NCBI GenBank assembly: GCA_018920185.1
Contig: JAHLMT010000002.1
Coordinates: 93,871 to 157,870 of the forward strand
DNA: 64,000 nt
Source: Candidatus Aenigmatarchaeota archaeon
Lineage (GTDB): Archaea > Aenigmatarchaeota > Aenigmatarchaeia > CG10238-14 > SCSR01
Reading direction: 5' to 3'
Positions 27,421 through 36,544 of this stretch are shown piece after piece. A program made the translations under genes and the position numbers. Position 1 is the stretch's first letter; every line of letters starts with the position of its first letter. The notes under the pieces are model-generated. The model saw only the letters and a program-made list of their open reading frames with translations. It was not told the origin of the DNA and searched no databases.

Positions 27421-27909
27421 ATGATTCTGAGAAAAGAACAAGTCTGGGTTCTTTTAAGATTGGGAATGGGATGGATTTTCCTGTGGGCGTTTTTTGACAA
27501 GTTATTTGGATTAAGTTTTGCTACCACACCAGATAAATCATGGCTTGCTGGAGGTTCACCAACTTATGGATTTCTGAAGTTTGCTACTTATGGACCACTC
27601 GCTTCATTCTACCATAGTTTGGCGGGAAGTGTTGTAGTCGACTGGTTGTTTATGCTCGGATTACTTGGCATAGGAACAGCATTAATATTAGGAATTGTAA
27701 CTCGGATTGCAAGTTATGCCGGTATAATAATGATGATTTTAATGTGGAGTGCTCTTTTACCGCCTAAAAATAATCCATTCCTGGATGAACATATCATCTA
27801 CGCATTAGTTCTGTTGAGTTTATCAACAGTAAGAGCAGGTCAATGGTTTGGTCTCGGAAAATGGTGGAGTAAGACGAGATTAGTTAAAAAATACCCAATC
27901 CTAGAGTAA
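27421..27909 (+). CDS. DoxX/DoxD-like membrane protein
   Basis: VLLRLGMGWIFLWAFFDKLFGL...SPTYGFLKF, four TM segments. Confidence 0.8.
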   Translation: MILRKEQVWVLLRLGMGWIFLWAFFDKLFGLSFATTPDKSWLAGGSPTYGFLKFATYGPLASFYHSLAGSVVVDWLFMLGLLGIGTALILGIVTRIASYAGIIMMILMWSALLPPKNNPFLDEHIIYALVLLSLSTVRAGQWFGLGKWWSKTRLVKKYPILE

Positions 27910-28425
27910 TTATTTCTTCTCAAGGGGACAATTTGTTAATTTACTTAACTTTTCTAAGCTCTGTACACCTGAATAACTTTTACCATCGATTATCCAGGTG
28001 GGATACCCACGAATATTGTTTTCCACACAAAGTTCAGGTTGTGCGTTCTTTCCTTTAGGATCACATTCAACATACTTCACAAATTTTATAGATGGTCCAA
28101 ACATTTTCTTTTGCTCTGCACAATGTGGACACCAATAAGCCCCATAAAATACAGCTCCTTTTTCTGTCAAGCATTGAGCAAATTCATCGTATAAGCCAGG
28201 TTCAACAAATCTACCAGTAATAGAAGTGAAAGCAAAGTAACCTATAACACCAATAACTAATAACGCAGAAACTACTCCAATTATCGGCACTTTGGCTAAT
28301 GTTCTTTTTCTTTCGACTGTTGTAATAATAACTTCTTTATGTATAACATTCTTGTGTTGCTTCAGCGCTTCATTAGTTTTGAATTTCCTGTTGCATATGT
28401 CACAAGAAACCTTTTCCATCATCAT
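27910..28425 (-). CDS. C2H2 finger + TM + thioredoxin-like domain protein
   Basis: EKVSCDICNRKFKTNEALKQHKNVIH; TM; FYGAYWCPHCAEQKKMF; GYPTWIIDGKSYSG. Confidence 0.88.
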   Translation of the reverse strand: MMMEKVSCDICNRKFKTNEALKQHKNVIHKEVIITTVERKRTLAKVPIIGVVSALLVIGVIGYFAFTSITGRFVEPGLYDEFAQCLTEKGAVFYGAYWCPHCAEQKKMFGPSIKFVKYVECDPKGKNAQPELCVENNIRGYPTWIIDGKSYSGVQSLEKLSKLTNCPLEKK

Positions 28426-28469
28426 ATTTCTAGTGAGAAATATTTAAGAACTTTACGAAATTTGTCCAA

Positions 28470-29000
28470 TTATTGAAATATCCTCGCATATATGTATCTT
28501 CTACCGATAATATTTGCTAAACTTGTTCTTCCATGACCGTCTATTAAAAATCCAGTTCTCTCACCTTGGTAGTTAAGAAGAAAAATCCATATGGATGGTA
28601 TCTCAAACCCTCTTTCGACATAAGACTTTAATTCACTTTGAACATCTCCAAGATTTACTGGTGTAAAATCTTCATAATAATAACAGCTTTCACCTTGATA
28701 ACAAGTTCCTTTAATCAATCCCAAAGGCACTTTTTTGGGTGGTGGCAATCGTGTAAATCCACTATTGACCCCTTTGACAATTGATTCGGCATGGTCTGCT
28801 AAGTCCATAGAAAGTATGTTATTCAATTTTCTCTCTCTGGCTCTTCCCTGTTTTAATAATACAATCTCCTCCAGTAATGAGAACAAAATCATATATTTAT
28901 CCAGATCTTTAAGGGGGTTGTAAGTCTTTCTTAATTCGGCATTTAGTTGTTGAAATTCTTTTTGAAGTCTTCTGATCCTTTTTTCTATTTCTTCTACCAT
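28470..29000 (-). CDS. Hypothetical protein with possible ParB/sulfiredoxin-like C-terminal motif
   Basis: N-terminal coiled coil; C-terminal GFLIDGHGRTSLANIIGRRYIYARIFQ. Confidence 0.55.
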   Translation of the reverse strand: MVEEIEKRIRRLQKEFQQLNAELRKTYNPLKDLDKYMILFSLLEEIVLLKQGRARERKLNNILSMDLADHAESIVKGVNSGFTRLPPPKKVPLGLIKGTCYQGESCYYYEDFTPVNLGDVQSELKSYVERGFEIPSIWIFLLNYQGERTGFLIDGHGRTSLANIIGRRYIYARIFQ

Positions 29001-29101
29001 TAGAAAATATTGTTAATTAACTTTTATGAAATTATCTTTTCTTGCCTTTCATTTATGTTTTGAAAACATAGTTCAATCTACTCCTTTTCTGAATCTTGAT
29101 T

Positions 29102-30187
29102 CTACACAGTTTTTATAATTTCCTTCTTTTTGCTTTTTAACTTCGTTAAATACTCAGAAGCCGCAATAAATGCTTTTGCACCTTCACCAGCTGCAACTAT
29201 CACTTGCTTTTCACTTATATCTGTACAATCGCCAGCAGCAAATATTCCAGAGACACTCGTGTGATTGTTTTTATCAATAACTATTTCATCTCTGTCATTT
29301 AATTTCAACAAACCTTTGACAAAATCTGTGCTAGGTTTATACCCAACGTTAATAAAAACACCGTCTACACTTATCTTTCGCTCTTTGCCATCTTGAGAAA
29401 TTCTAATACCTTTAACAATTTGATCACCAAAAATTTCTAATGTTTTAGTTTTGGTCAGAATCTCAACTTTCGGATGATTTCTAACAAAATCTGTTGAAGG
29501 TCCCAACTGTTTTATCTCATCTGCAATTTCAATTAGATACACCTTTGATGCTATGTTGACTAACTGAGAGGCAGCATCTAACCCAGATCTACCACCGCCG
29601 ATAACAGCAACAACTTTATCTTTGAATAATGGTGCATCACAATGTGCACAAAATGATACTCCTCTTCCTATGTAATCAAGTTCTCCTGGGATGTTCAAAG
29701 TTTTGTTAACTCTTCCAGTTGCAATTATCAAAGCTTTTGAGAAATATGTAGAAGAATCTGTCAGCACATTAAAGCCTTCTTTTCCAGCTTCAATTTTATT
29801 AACGGTTTCATATTTAACTTCTATGTCAAAACTTCTAAAATGTTCTTCAAATTTTTGTTCTAATTCAACACCTGTAATGTAGTGATAACCTAAGTAATTT
29901 TCTATTGGATATGTGTTGATTTTAGTCTGACCACCGATGTCTTTACTTATAACACAAAAATCTAACCTCTGCCTTGCAGCATATATCCCAGCAGCTAATC
30001 CTGCAGGACCACAACCTATAATAATCAAATCATATTTATCTTTCACAGGCTTACTCGTTATTTCCTTCTTTTGTAATTTTGTCTGTTCTAAACTTCCTAA
30101 TGTTTTCCAGTATCTAAAAGCGAATTTCATAAACTGGAAAAATAATTTAATTTTATACCCAAAAGTCTTTAACACCATATAAAACAT
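29102..30187 (-). CDS. Second thioredoxin reductase-like protein with N-terminal extension
   Basis: DLIIIGCGPAGLAAGIYAARQ, SFCAHCDAPLF (CxxC), VIGGGRSGLDAA. Confidence 0.9.
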   Translation of the reverse strand: MFYMVLKTFGYKIKLFFQFMKFAFRYWKTLGSLEQTKLQKKEITSKPVKDKYDLIIIGCGPAGLAAGIYAARQRLDFCVISKDIGGQTKINTYPIENYLGYHYITGVELEQKFEEHFRSFDIEVKYETVNKIEAGKEGFNVLTDSSTYFSKALIIATGRVNKTLNIPGELDYIGRGVSFCAHCDAPLFKDKVVAVIGGGRSGLDAASQLVNIASKVYLIEIADEIKQLGPSTDFVRNHPKVEILTKTKTLEIFGDQIVKGIRISQDGKERKISVDGVFINVGYKPSTDFVKGLLKLNDRDEIVIDKNNHTSVSGIFAAGDCTDISEKQVIVAAGEGAKAFIAASEYLTKLKSKKKEIIKTV

Positions 30188-30577
30188 CGTTATTTTTGCT
30201 CAATTAATTAAACCAATCCTTTAATTTCTTTAGTACTCCTCGTAAATAAAGCCAACGGCATTTCTCAATTTGTCCATCTTCAACAAAATCTCAAAGAGGT
30301 TCACAACTATAGAACGCAATAAACTGTCTAAAATCCCCAAATAGCCCTCAAGCTAAAACTACACAGATTAAGTAAAACAATCAAAGCTATAAATAAATCT
30401 ATATCCCAACAATCGAGAGTAACTGAGTAGCAACTTGTATAGCACTAGTTAGTTATCTACTCTATCCAAGTGTTTTTACCTTGTAAAGCAAAAATGTCAT
30501 GACCAGGAAATTCTCTGAAGATGGCTATCCTTAAAATCCATTCGATATTTTGGCATTATCTTTGTTTTACCATTACA

Positions 30578-31087
30578 CTATCTTCTCTTTTTAATTACAA
30601 CTTTTCCTGTGAAAAGTAAAATTAAAACCACAAATAGTACAATAGCTAAAATCCAACCAATTGCAGAAAAAATTAGAAGTGCGTTGTAACTTGTGTAACA
30701 AGCTGGATAATAGTTGCCCATCATCCTCGTCATCATAGGTATCATATACTTACCCATCATTCCCTGAAAGACGGTTTCACATCCCAACCAATTTTTTCCC
30801 ATTGTAATGTGCATTTGTCTTAGACTCTCAGAGCCTTCACCACCCATCATAACATCCATCTGTTCATGTAATTCTTTATTACCTACCATTCTGTCCATTA
30901 CAGCATCTCCCAATTCTTCAAATTCGTGTTCAGAAATTTTATTGCAATCTAAATCGCTCGCCCGGCTAACATTTTGATTCGATATCATATGATTCATTAT
31001 ATTATCAACAGATTCAATTTCCATGTGAGCATATACAAAATTGACTAAGAATAGAATACTCGCAAATGTAATTAATATCTTTTTCAT
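30578..31087 (-). CDS. Met/His-rich exported membrane-anchored protein, possible metal binding
   Basis: Signal peptide MKKILITFASILFLVNFVYAH; Met-rich central region MDVMMGG...MMGKYMIPMMTRMMG; C-terminal TM. Confidence 0.72.
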   Translation of the reverse strand: MKKILITFASILFLVNFVYAHMEIESVDNIMNHMISNQNVSRASDLDCNKISEHEFEELGDAVMDRMVGNKELHEQMDVMMGGEGSESLRQMHITMGKNWLGCETVFQGMMGKYMIPMMTRMMGNYYPACYTSYNALLIFSAIGWILAIVLFVVLILLFTGKVVIKKRR

Positions 31088-31115
31088 ACAATCAACTTTT
31101 GTTTTTTTTAACTAA

Positions 31116-31160
31116 TTATTGATGGTGTTTGCACTTTCTACTTCCGCAACATTTTGGCAT
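31116..31160 (-). CDS. 14-aa Cys/His-rich micro-ORF MPKCCGSRKCKHHQ
   Basis: AGGAGGT Shine-Dalgarno 6 nt before ATG, embedded in the last codons of the upstream gene. Confidence 0.45.
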   Translation of the reverse strand: MPKCCGSRKCKHHQ

Positions 31161-31163
31161 ATA

Positions 31164-31835
31164 CTAACCTCCTAAACATTCCTTATATCTATCAGGATGA
31201 TGACTCATGTGTTCTCTCCAAGCTCCATCTGTATATCCTGGTGGTGTTGTACATTTATCATTTAATTCAGTTGCAATAAATTTTCTATAACCAACATATT
31301 TCTTGTACCATTGATACACTAGGAACGAAAAAACTACAATTAACACTATAAGAACTACGCCAAAAGTAATCTGCAACAATACTTTTCTATCTATATTGAA
31401 TTTTACTCTATTTTTCTTCGCAAGATTTATCATACTAATTATACCTACTATGTTTGAAACTATACCAACTGCAAGTAAAACTGGTTGATACTGTAATAGA
31501 AATACACCAACAGCTGACACACCAAGAATAGGCATTACATCAGTTACATGATGAACACAGCATGCTACCATTGATGTCATGGATATACCTCCACATGCAC
31601 CAGTTGTGCCTGTAGACATTTTCATAAAATTTCTGATATAAATAAAAAGACCAACCTGAACTCCAAATCCAATTACAAGTGGAGTCATCAAGTACCAGAA
31701 CTCTACGAATCTACCAATAGCATAATTCAATCCTTGAAACAAACTAACAATTATCAAGTACAGAAAAATAAGCGATAAGCTTGATAAAATACCGTAAATA
31801 ATAGACTTTCTCCAAATCTTAGTTTTTCTAACCAT
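31164..31835 (-). CDS. Multi-TM protein with Cys/His motif, possible metal transporter
   Basis: TGACGGISMTSMVACCVHHVTDVMPILG within TM region. Confidence 0.7.
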   Translation of the reverse strand: MVRKTKIWRKSIIYGILSSLSLIFLYLIIVSLFQGLNYAIGRFVEFWYLMTPLVIGFGVQVGLFIYIRNFMKMSTGTTGACGGISMTSMVACCVHHVTDVMPILGVSAVGVFLLQYQPVLLAVGIVSNIVGIISMINLAKKNRVKFNIDRKVLLQITFGVVLIVLIVVFSFLVYQWYKKYVGYRKFIATELNDKCTTPPGYTDGAWREHMSHHPDRYKECLGG

Positions 31836-31899
31836 TCTTACAACACTCTATCATAGCTTTTGCTATCTTTTTAAGTATCTGTTTAAATCTGAATCTCAT
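31828..31899 (-). CDS. 23-aa micro-ORF MRFRFKQILKKIAKAMIECCKNG
   Basis: ATGA overlap with upstream stop and stop overlapping downstream start; not in ORF track. Confidence 0.5.
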   Translation of the reverse strand: MRFRFKQILKKIAKAMIECCKNG

Positions 31900-32240
31900 C
31901 TATAAACACCTGACAATATCAAATAAACAATCAAAACTCCAAAAAGAATTACCAACGGCTTTATTAAAAGTAAGTTCTTGTTTTCAGTAGTTTTAACTCT
32001 TCTTTCTAGAAAATACATAAATCCTACCACCGAACCTCCCATAAGAATCGCAACAATACTCTGGGGAATGGCATATCCGATTAATTTCATCACCAACAAA
32101 CCTGACCATGTTGAAACAATAGTTGCGCAAATTGCACAAATCTCGAATTTAAAAATTCTCTTTATCAAATTTCTTAGAACTAGCCATGTGAAATAAATTC
32201 CTACCATTGTTAGCAACACATAATAAATTACATCAACCAT
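31896..32240 (-). CDS. Multi-TM protein of unknown function
   Basis: 114-aa ORF; ATG directly follows the upstream TAA; Cys pair FEICAICATIV. Confidence 0.7.
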   Translation of the reverse strand: MVDVIYYVLLTMVGIYFTWLVLRNLIKRIFKFEICAICATIVSTWSGLLVMKLIGYAIPQSIVAILMGGSVVGFMYFLERRVKTTENKNLLLIKPLVILFGVLIVYLILSGVYR

Positions 32241-32750
32241 TTACATCACCAAATATAAAACTAACGAACTCGTAATGAGCGATAGAATAAAAATAAAAAT
32301 AGACTGATAAGGCAGAAAATTTCTGTTTCTATTAAATTTTCTAAGAATCTCATGAAGTTTGAATGACGCGAAAGATACTCCAATTCCAATTAATGTGCCA
32401 AATAGAATCCTATCAATACCAAATATCTTGAAAGGATTTGGAGGACCAATTAATTTAGCAAAATAAAATGTTACAATTGTGAGGATAAAGAATATAATCA
32501 ATACTATGACAGGTTGAAATGGGATATACTCCTTTCCCTTATTGTGTCTTTTAACCATATTGTTTATCCACAATCCAGTTGCTACTACCATCCCTCCGAC
32601 AAATACACCAACAATAGAATCGTCAACACCGTACCATCTAGTAAATGCTACTGCTGCACCAGTTGCCGCTGTACACAAAGGACAATGTGCTAATACAGTT
32701 GAAATTAAAAAAATAAAGGAAAAAAGAAACGAAATAAAATAAAATTTCAT
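32241..32750 (-). CDS. Multi-TM protein of unknown function
   Basis: Signal/TM then AHCPLCTAATGAAVAFTRWYGVDDS; GAGGTGA before ATG. Confidence 0.72.
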   Translation of the reverse strand: MKFYFISFLFSFIFLISTVLAHCPLCTAATGAAVAFTRWYGVDDSIVGVFVGGMVVATGLWINNMVKRHNKGKEYIPFQPVIVLIIFFILTIVTFYFAKLIGPPNPFKIFGIDRILFGTLIGIGVSFASFKLHEILRKFNRNRNFLPYQSIFIFILSLITSSLVLYLVM

Positions 32751-32770
32751 ACATCACCTCTTGCATAATT

Positions 32771-32878
32771 TCAGTAGCAACCTTTTCCTCCCCTATTTTT
32801 CATCCTACAAAAGTTTTTGTGATCTAGCTTCATTCCACATTGTTCACATCTCGACATTCCTAATCCAAATTTAACCAT
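32771..32878 (-). CDS. 35-aa Cys-rich micro-ORF MVKFGLGMSRCEQCGMKLDHKNFCRMKNRGGKGCY
   Basis: CxxC + H + C pattern; overlaps the upstream CDS end by 8 nt; not in ORF track. Confidence 0.6.
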   Translation of the reverse strand: MVKFGLGMSRCEQCGMKLDHKNFCRMKNRGGKGCY

Positions 32879-33308
32879 GGTGGCTCCTCATATTGCTAAA
32901 ATCTTGTGTTCTTATCACCCTTGCAGTTCCGTCAGAATCAAGAATTTCTATTATCATTTTTTCTGGACCATACATATGTATGCAAGGCTGTACAGCCATA
33001 TTGTGACGATAACGAAAATTTAACACACCATATTCAGCTGTCTTTATACCACCATCACATTCGGTAATTGGTGAGCCCACGCAATTTCTATCATACACAC
33101 TTATGCCTTCTATTCTTCCTGGTTTGACTTTTACATTTGTTATCTTACCTTCGAACACATTAAGATCTGATGGAATATCGTAACTTGTATACCCAGTTTT
33201 AGGTGCATATAGTTTGTAACCAAAGACTGTCATTAACCCTAGTAATAGAGTTATGATTGCTATACTTAATACCCAACCGCTAACTTTTATTTTAATCAAT
33301 TTTATCAA
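32871..33308 (-). CDS. Membrane-anchored extracytoplasmic protein of unknown function
   Basis: N-terminal TM, Cys/His-containing ectodomain (NCVGSPITECDGG, YRHNMAVQPCIHMYG). Confidence 0.7.
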   Translation of the reverse strand: MIKLIKIKVSGWVLSIAIITLLLGLMTVFGYKLYAPKTGYTSYDIPSDLNVFEGKITNVKVKPGRIEGISVYDRNCVGSPITECDGGIKTAEYGVLNFRYRHNMAVQPCIHMYGPEKMIIEILDSDGTARVIRTQDFSNMRSHHG

Positions 33309-33344
33309 AAATTAACTCAAGGAAATATCTTATAAACATTAAAG

Positions 33345-33358
33345 TGAAACTAGTTTCA
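33345..33358. promoter_or_regulatory. Perfect 14-bp palindrome TGAAACTAGTTTCA, upstream copy
   Basis: Identical to 33821-33834; adjoins a TTTATAAG TATA-like box for the 33308 gene. Confidence 0.7.
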
Positions 33359-33844
33359 TTCAGTTTTTAGCAGCACCAGATTACTCATTCCGCGTCTTCT
33401 TCGCTCAACTAATCCTTTAGTTTCTAACCTGTCTAATATCCTGCTTACTTTTACTTTTGAGAATCCGCTTACATTAATCAAATCATTCTGAAATGCAGAA
33501 CCGTCATTTTTAGTCAACTCGTTGAATATCTTCTTTTCATCCTCGGACAAATCTTTAATAATTTTATTTAACTTTGCTTTAGAAATTGTTTGTGTTCTCT
33601 CTCCTTTAGGTTGGTTAAGAGCCAGATAACTTCCTATACCAGCAGATACTATTAGAATACCAAATCCCGCATAAGCTTGCACAGGTATATGATTGACTAA
33701 AGTACAAGATGGTGACCCACATAACGCATGTTCCATACGTGCATACCCAAGGGAAATGGTTAACAAAATGACAAACATTATAATGGATATACCAATTATT
33801 GACATACCAAGATAGTTTGTTGAAACTAGTTTCATATACGACAA
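33356..33844 (-). CDS. Membrane-anchored winged-helix transcriptional regulator
   Basis: Two TMs with CGSPSC loop, then AFQNDLINVSGFSKVKVSRILDRLETKGLVERRRRGMSNLVLL; likely ATG at 33835. Confidence 0.85.
   Translation of the reverse strand: MSYMKLVSTNYLGMSIIGISIIMFVILLTISLGYARMEHALCGSPSCTLVNHIPVQAYAGFGILIVSAGIGSYLALNQPKGERTQTISKAKLNKIIKDLSEDEKKIFNELTKNDGSAFQNDLINVSGFSKVKVSRILDRLETKGLVERRRRGMSNLVLLKTE
33821..33834. promoter_or_regulatory. Perfect 14-bp palindrome TGAAACTAGTTTCA at regulator start codon
   Basis: Identical to 33345-33358; abuts ATG at 33835, with a TTAAATA box ~25 nt upstream. Confidence 0.7.
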
Positions 33845-33860
33845 TTCAAATTTTGAGTAT

Positions 33861-36014
33861 TTAAGTGTTAGCTATTGGCGGTTTGTATCTATTTAGAAGC
33901 ATAGCATTTCCTACTACAGAAATTGAGCTAGTAGCCATAGCCATAGCGGCATAAATAGGATTCAACAAAATACCAAAGAAGGGATATAGTAATCCTGCAG
34001 CTACTGGAATCAATGCCACATTGTAAAAGAATGCCCAGAAAAGATTCTGTTTCATCTTGTTCACAGTTGCTTTGCTCAAATCAATCGCAGTTACAACATC
34101 ACGCAAATCATTCTTAATCAGCACTATCCCGCCAGTTTCTTTTGCAATATCTGTTCCTGCACCTATAGCGATACCAACATCGGCTTGTGCCAACATAGGT
34201 GCGTCATTAATACCGTCACCACATGCTGCAACAATTTCTCCTCTTTCCTGTAATTCTTTCACTTTCTTTGCTTTGTCCTGAGGTAGTACCTGTGCCATTA
34301 TCTTATCTTCATCAATTCCAATTTGCGATGCAATTGCTTTAGCAGTTCTCTCGTTATCACCAGTAATCATCCAGACTTCTTTGCCCATTCTCTTTAATTC
34401 TTTAACAGCTTCTTTTGAAAATTCTTTTAATGTGTCAGCAATTGCAATCAATCCAACAACTTTTTTATTGTAAACAACTATCACAACAGTTTTACCCTCG
34501 CTTTCTAGTTTTTGAATTTGTTCTTCAAGATTTTCTGTTTGTATGTTGTTGTCTTTCATGAGTATTCTGTTCCCAACTAAGACAGTTCTATTCTGATAAG
34601 TTGCTTTAATTCCTTTTCCGGCAACAGTTTCGTACGATTTCCCTTCACGCAATGTTAGTTTCATTTCCCTAGCTTTTTTAATTATAGCCTGTCCTAACGG
34701 GTGTTCCGACCCTTTTTCAGCTAGTGCAGCCAACTCAAGTACATCCTTTTCTGTAGAACCTATTGGAATAACATCAGTAACAGAAGGTTCCCCTTTTGTC
34801 AATGTTCCGGTCTTGTCAAAAATAATCGATGTTATCTTATGTGTTTTCTCTAAATACTCACCGCTTTTAATTAAAATTCCATTCTGCGCACCTTTACCTG
34901 CGCCAATCATTATTGCAGACGGTGTAGCGATTCCTAAAGCACATGGACACGCAATTATTAGAACAGAAATCAAGATTGTCAATGCCAACGGGAATGATAA
35001 TCCACCCACAAAATACCATAGGATAAATGAACCTATAGCAATCAATATAACAACAGGAACAAAATAAGCTGATACCAAATCAGCCATCCTTTGCATGGGT
35101 GCTCTACTAGCTATCGCTTCCTGTACCATTTTAACTATTTGTGATAATGTCATCTCAGCTCCAACTCTCGTCGCTTTTACTTTCAACAAACCACTTTTGT
35201 TAATCGTCGCGCCGATAACCTCGTCACCAACCTTCTTACCAACAGGTATTGACTCACCTGTAATCATTGATTCATCAATCGAAGAATGACCTTCTACAAT
35301 AACTCCATCAACAGCTATCTTTTCACCTGGTTTCACAATGAAAATATCACCAACTTTAACTTGTTCAATAGGAATTTGCTGTTCTTTTCCGTCTCTGATA
35401 ACAGTTGCTAACTTTGGTTGTAAGTCAATCAGTTTTCTGATAGCTTGCGATGCCCTTCCCTTTACCAAATGTTCAAAATATTTTCCAAGTAGAATGAAAC
35501 CAATAATCAAACCAGATTCTGTAAAATATACTTCTGGTCCGCCAGTTGTAACTTTTGGAAATATCTGTGGCCATAGAATTCCTTGGAATGTGTAAATAGT
35601 ACTGTAAATCCATGCGGCTGATGTACCGATGGCGATTAAACTATCCATGTTAGCTTGCTTAGCTTTTATTGCATCAAGAGTTCCTCTGTAAAACCTCCAC
35701 CCGCCAATAAACTGCACAGGAGTTGCTAAGAAAAATAGCCAAATGTAGTTAGGTATGTCAAACCATGAAATTTTGTAGATATATTCAAATATTGCTGTAA
35801 GTGCTCCCAAACTCAGGCTGAATATTGTGATGTATTTAAGTTTTTTAATTTCTTTTTGTGGTTTTAGGAAAGTATCCAGACAATTGTTGCTACAGAAATA
35901 ATATTTCATTCCATCTTGTTCAGCTTTAAATGGAGTCTTATTTTCATCAACATACATCCCACAGACAATATCTTTTGCCACAGACTCTCTCCTCTTACAA
36001 TTTAACATTCGCAA
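33861..36014 (-). CDS. copA: P1B-type heavy-metal (copper) ATPase with N-terminal YHS/TRASH-like domain
   Basis: [48 protein letters not shown] (CPC); [11 protein letters not shown]; likely GTG start at 35981 with GAGGAGA upstream. Confidence 0.93.
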   Translation of the reverse strand: MRMLNCKRRESVAKDIVCGMYVDENKTPFKAEQDGMKYYFCSNNCLDTFLKPQKEIKKLKYITIFSLSLGALTAIFEYIYKISWFDIPNYIWLFFLATPVQFIGGWRFYRGTLDAIKAKQANMDSLIAIGTSAAWIYSTIYTFQGILWPQIFPKVTTGGPEVYFTESGLIIGFILLGKYFEHLVKGRASQAIRKLIDLQPKLATVIRDGKEQQIPIEQVKVGDIFIVKPGEKIAVDGVIVEGHSSIDESMITGESIPVGKKVGDEVIGATINKSGLLKVKATRVGAEMTLSQIVKMVQEAIASRAPMQRMADLVSAYFVPVVILIAIGSFILWYFVGGLSFPLALTILISVLIIACPCALGIATPSAIMIGAGKGAQNGILIKSGEYLEKTHKITSIIFDKTGTLTKGEPSVTDVIPIGSTEKDVLELAALAEKGSEHPLGQAIIKKAREMKLTLREGKSYETVAGKGIKATYQNRTVLVGNRILMKDNNIQTENLEEQIQKLESEGKTVVIVVYNKKVVGLIAIADTLKEFSKEAVKELKRMGKEVWMITGDNERTAKAIASQIGIDEDKIMAQVLPQDKAKKVKELQERGEIVAACGDGINDAPMLAQADVGIAIGAGTDIAKETGGIVLIKNDLRDVVTAIDLSKATVNKMKQNLFWAFFYNVALIPVAAGLLYPFFGILLNPIYAAMAMATSSISVVGNAMLLNRYKPPIANT

Positions 36015-36037
36015 CGGTAAATAAAAATAGGTAATTA

Positions 36038-36544
36038 CTATCTCAAGCTAGCAAACTTGATTATTATTTCATCACCATCTTTTATAGTATACTTTTCAAA
36101 TTCCTCGTTCTCTTTACCATTAACAAACATTCTCAAACTACCGTTACAATAATCAAAAATACATTCACTATCAAATCTCTTACCCCAGACATCATTAATA
36201 AAATATCCGATTGTTAATGTCTCTGGTTTTGCAGAAGGATTTAGATTTTCGATATGCAATTTACCTGTTGAATCATGCGTGTGGATAGGTGACATGTGCA
36301 TACCACTTATATGATTGTCAATATTATTACCTGTAGTTATCCCCACACCAGCAGGTATCGGAATTTGTTTGCCATCAATTAGAATTGTCAATTTTGCATG
36401 CCAATGTATATTCTTTGTAAGTAAACTTACATTACCAGTTCTAGAAACAGCAAACAAAGAGTATAAACCGAGTATCAAGCCAATAGCACCAATTATTGTT
36501 ACAAAAGTCAGTATCAAAGTTTCATTTCTTTTAGACCCGATCAT
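36038..36544 (-). CDS. Membrane-anchored His-rich ectodomain protein, paralogous to the ectodomain of 39058..39729
   Basis: [36 protein letters not shown]-terminal [14 protein letters not shown]; 4-nt overlap with upstream gene. Confidence 0.72.
   Translation of the reverse strand: MIGSKRNETLILTFVTIIGAIGLILGLYSLFAVSRTGNVSLLTKNIHWHAKLTILIDGKQIPIPAGVGITTGNNIDNHISGMHMSPIHTHDSTGKLHIENLNPSAKPETLTIGYFINDVWGKRFDSECIFDYCNGSLRMFVNGKENEEFEKYTIKDGDEIIIKFASLR

Noticed and set aside
30190-30577. ~390-bp ORF-free gap
   Set aside because: No convincing stems, repeats or motifs; may be decayed sequence but nothing reportable.
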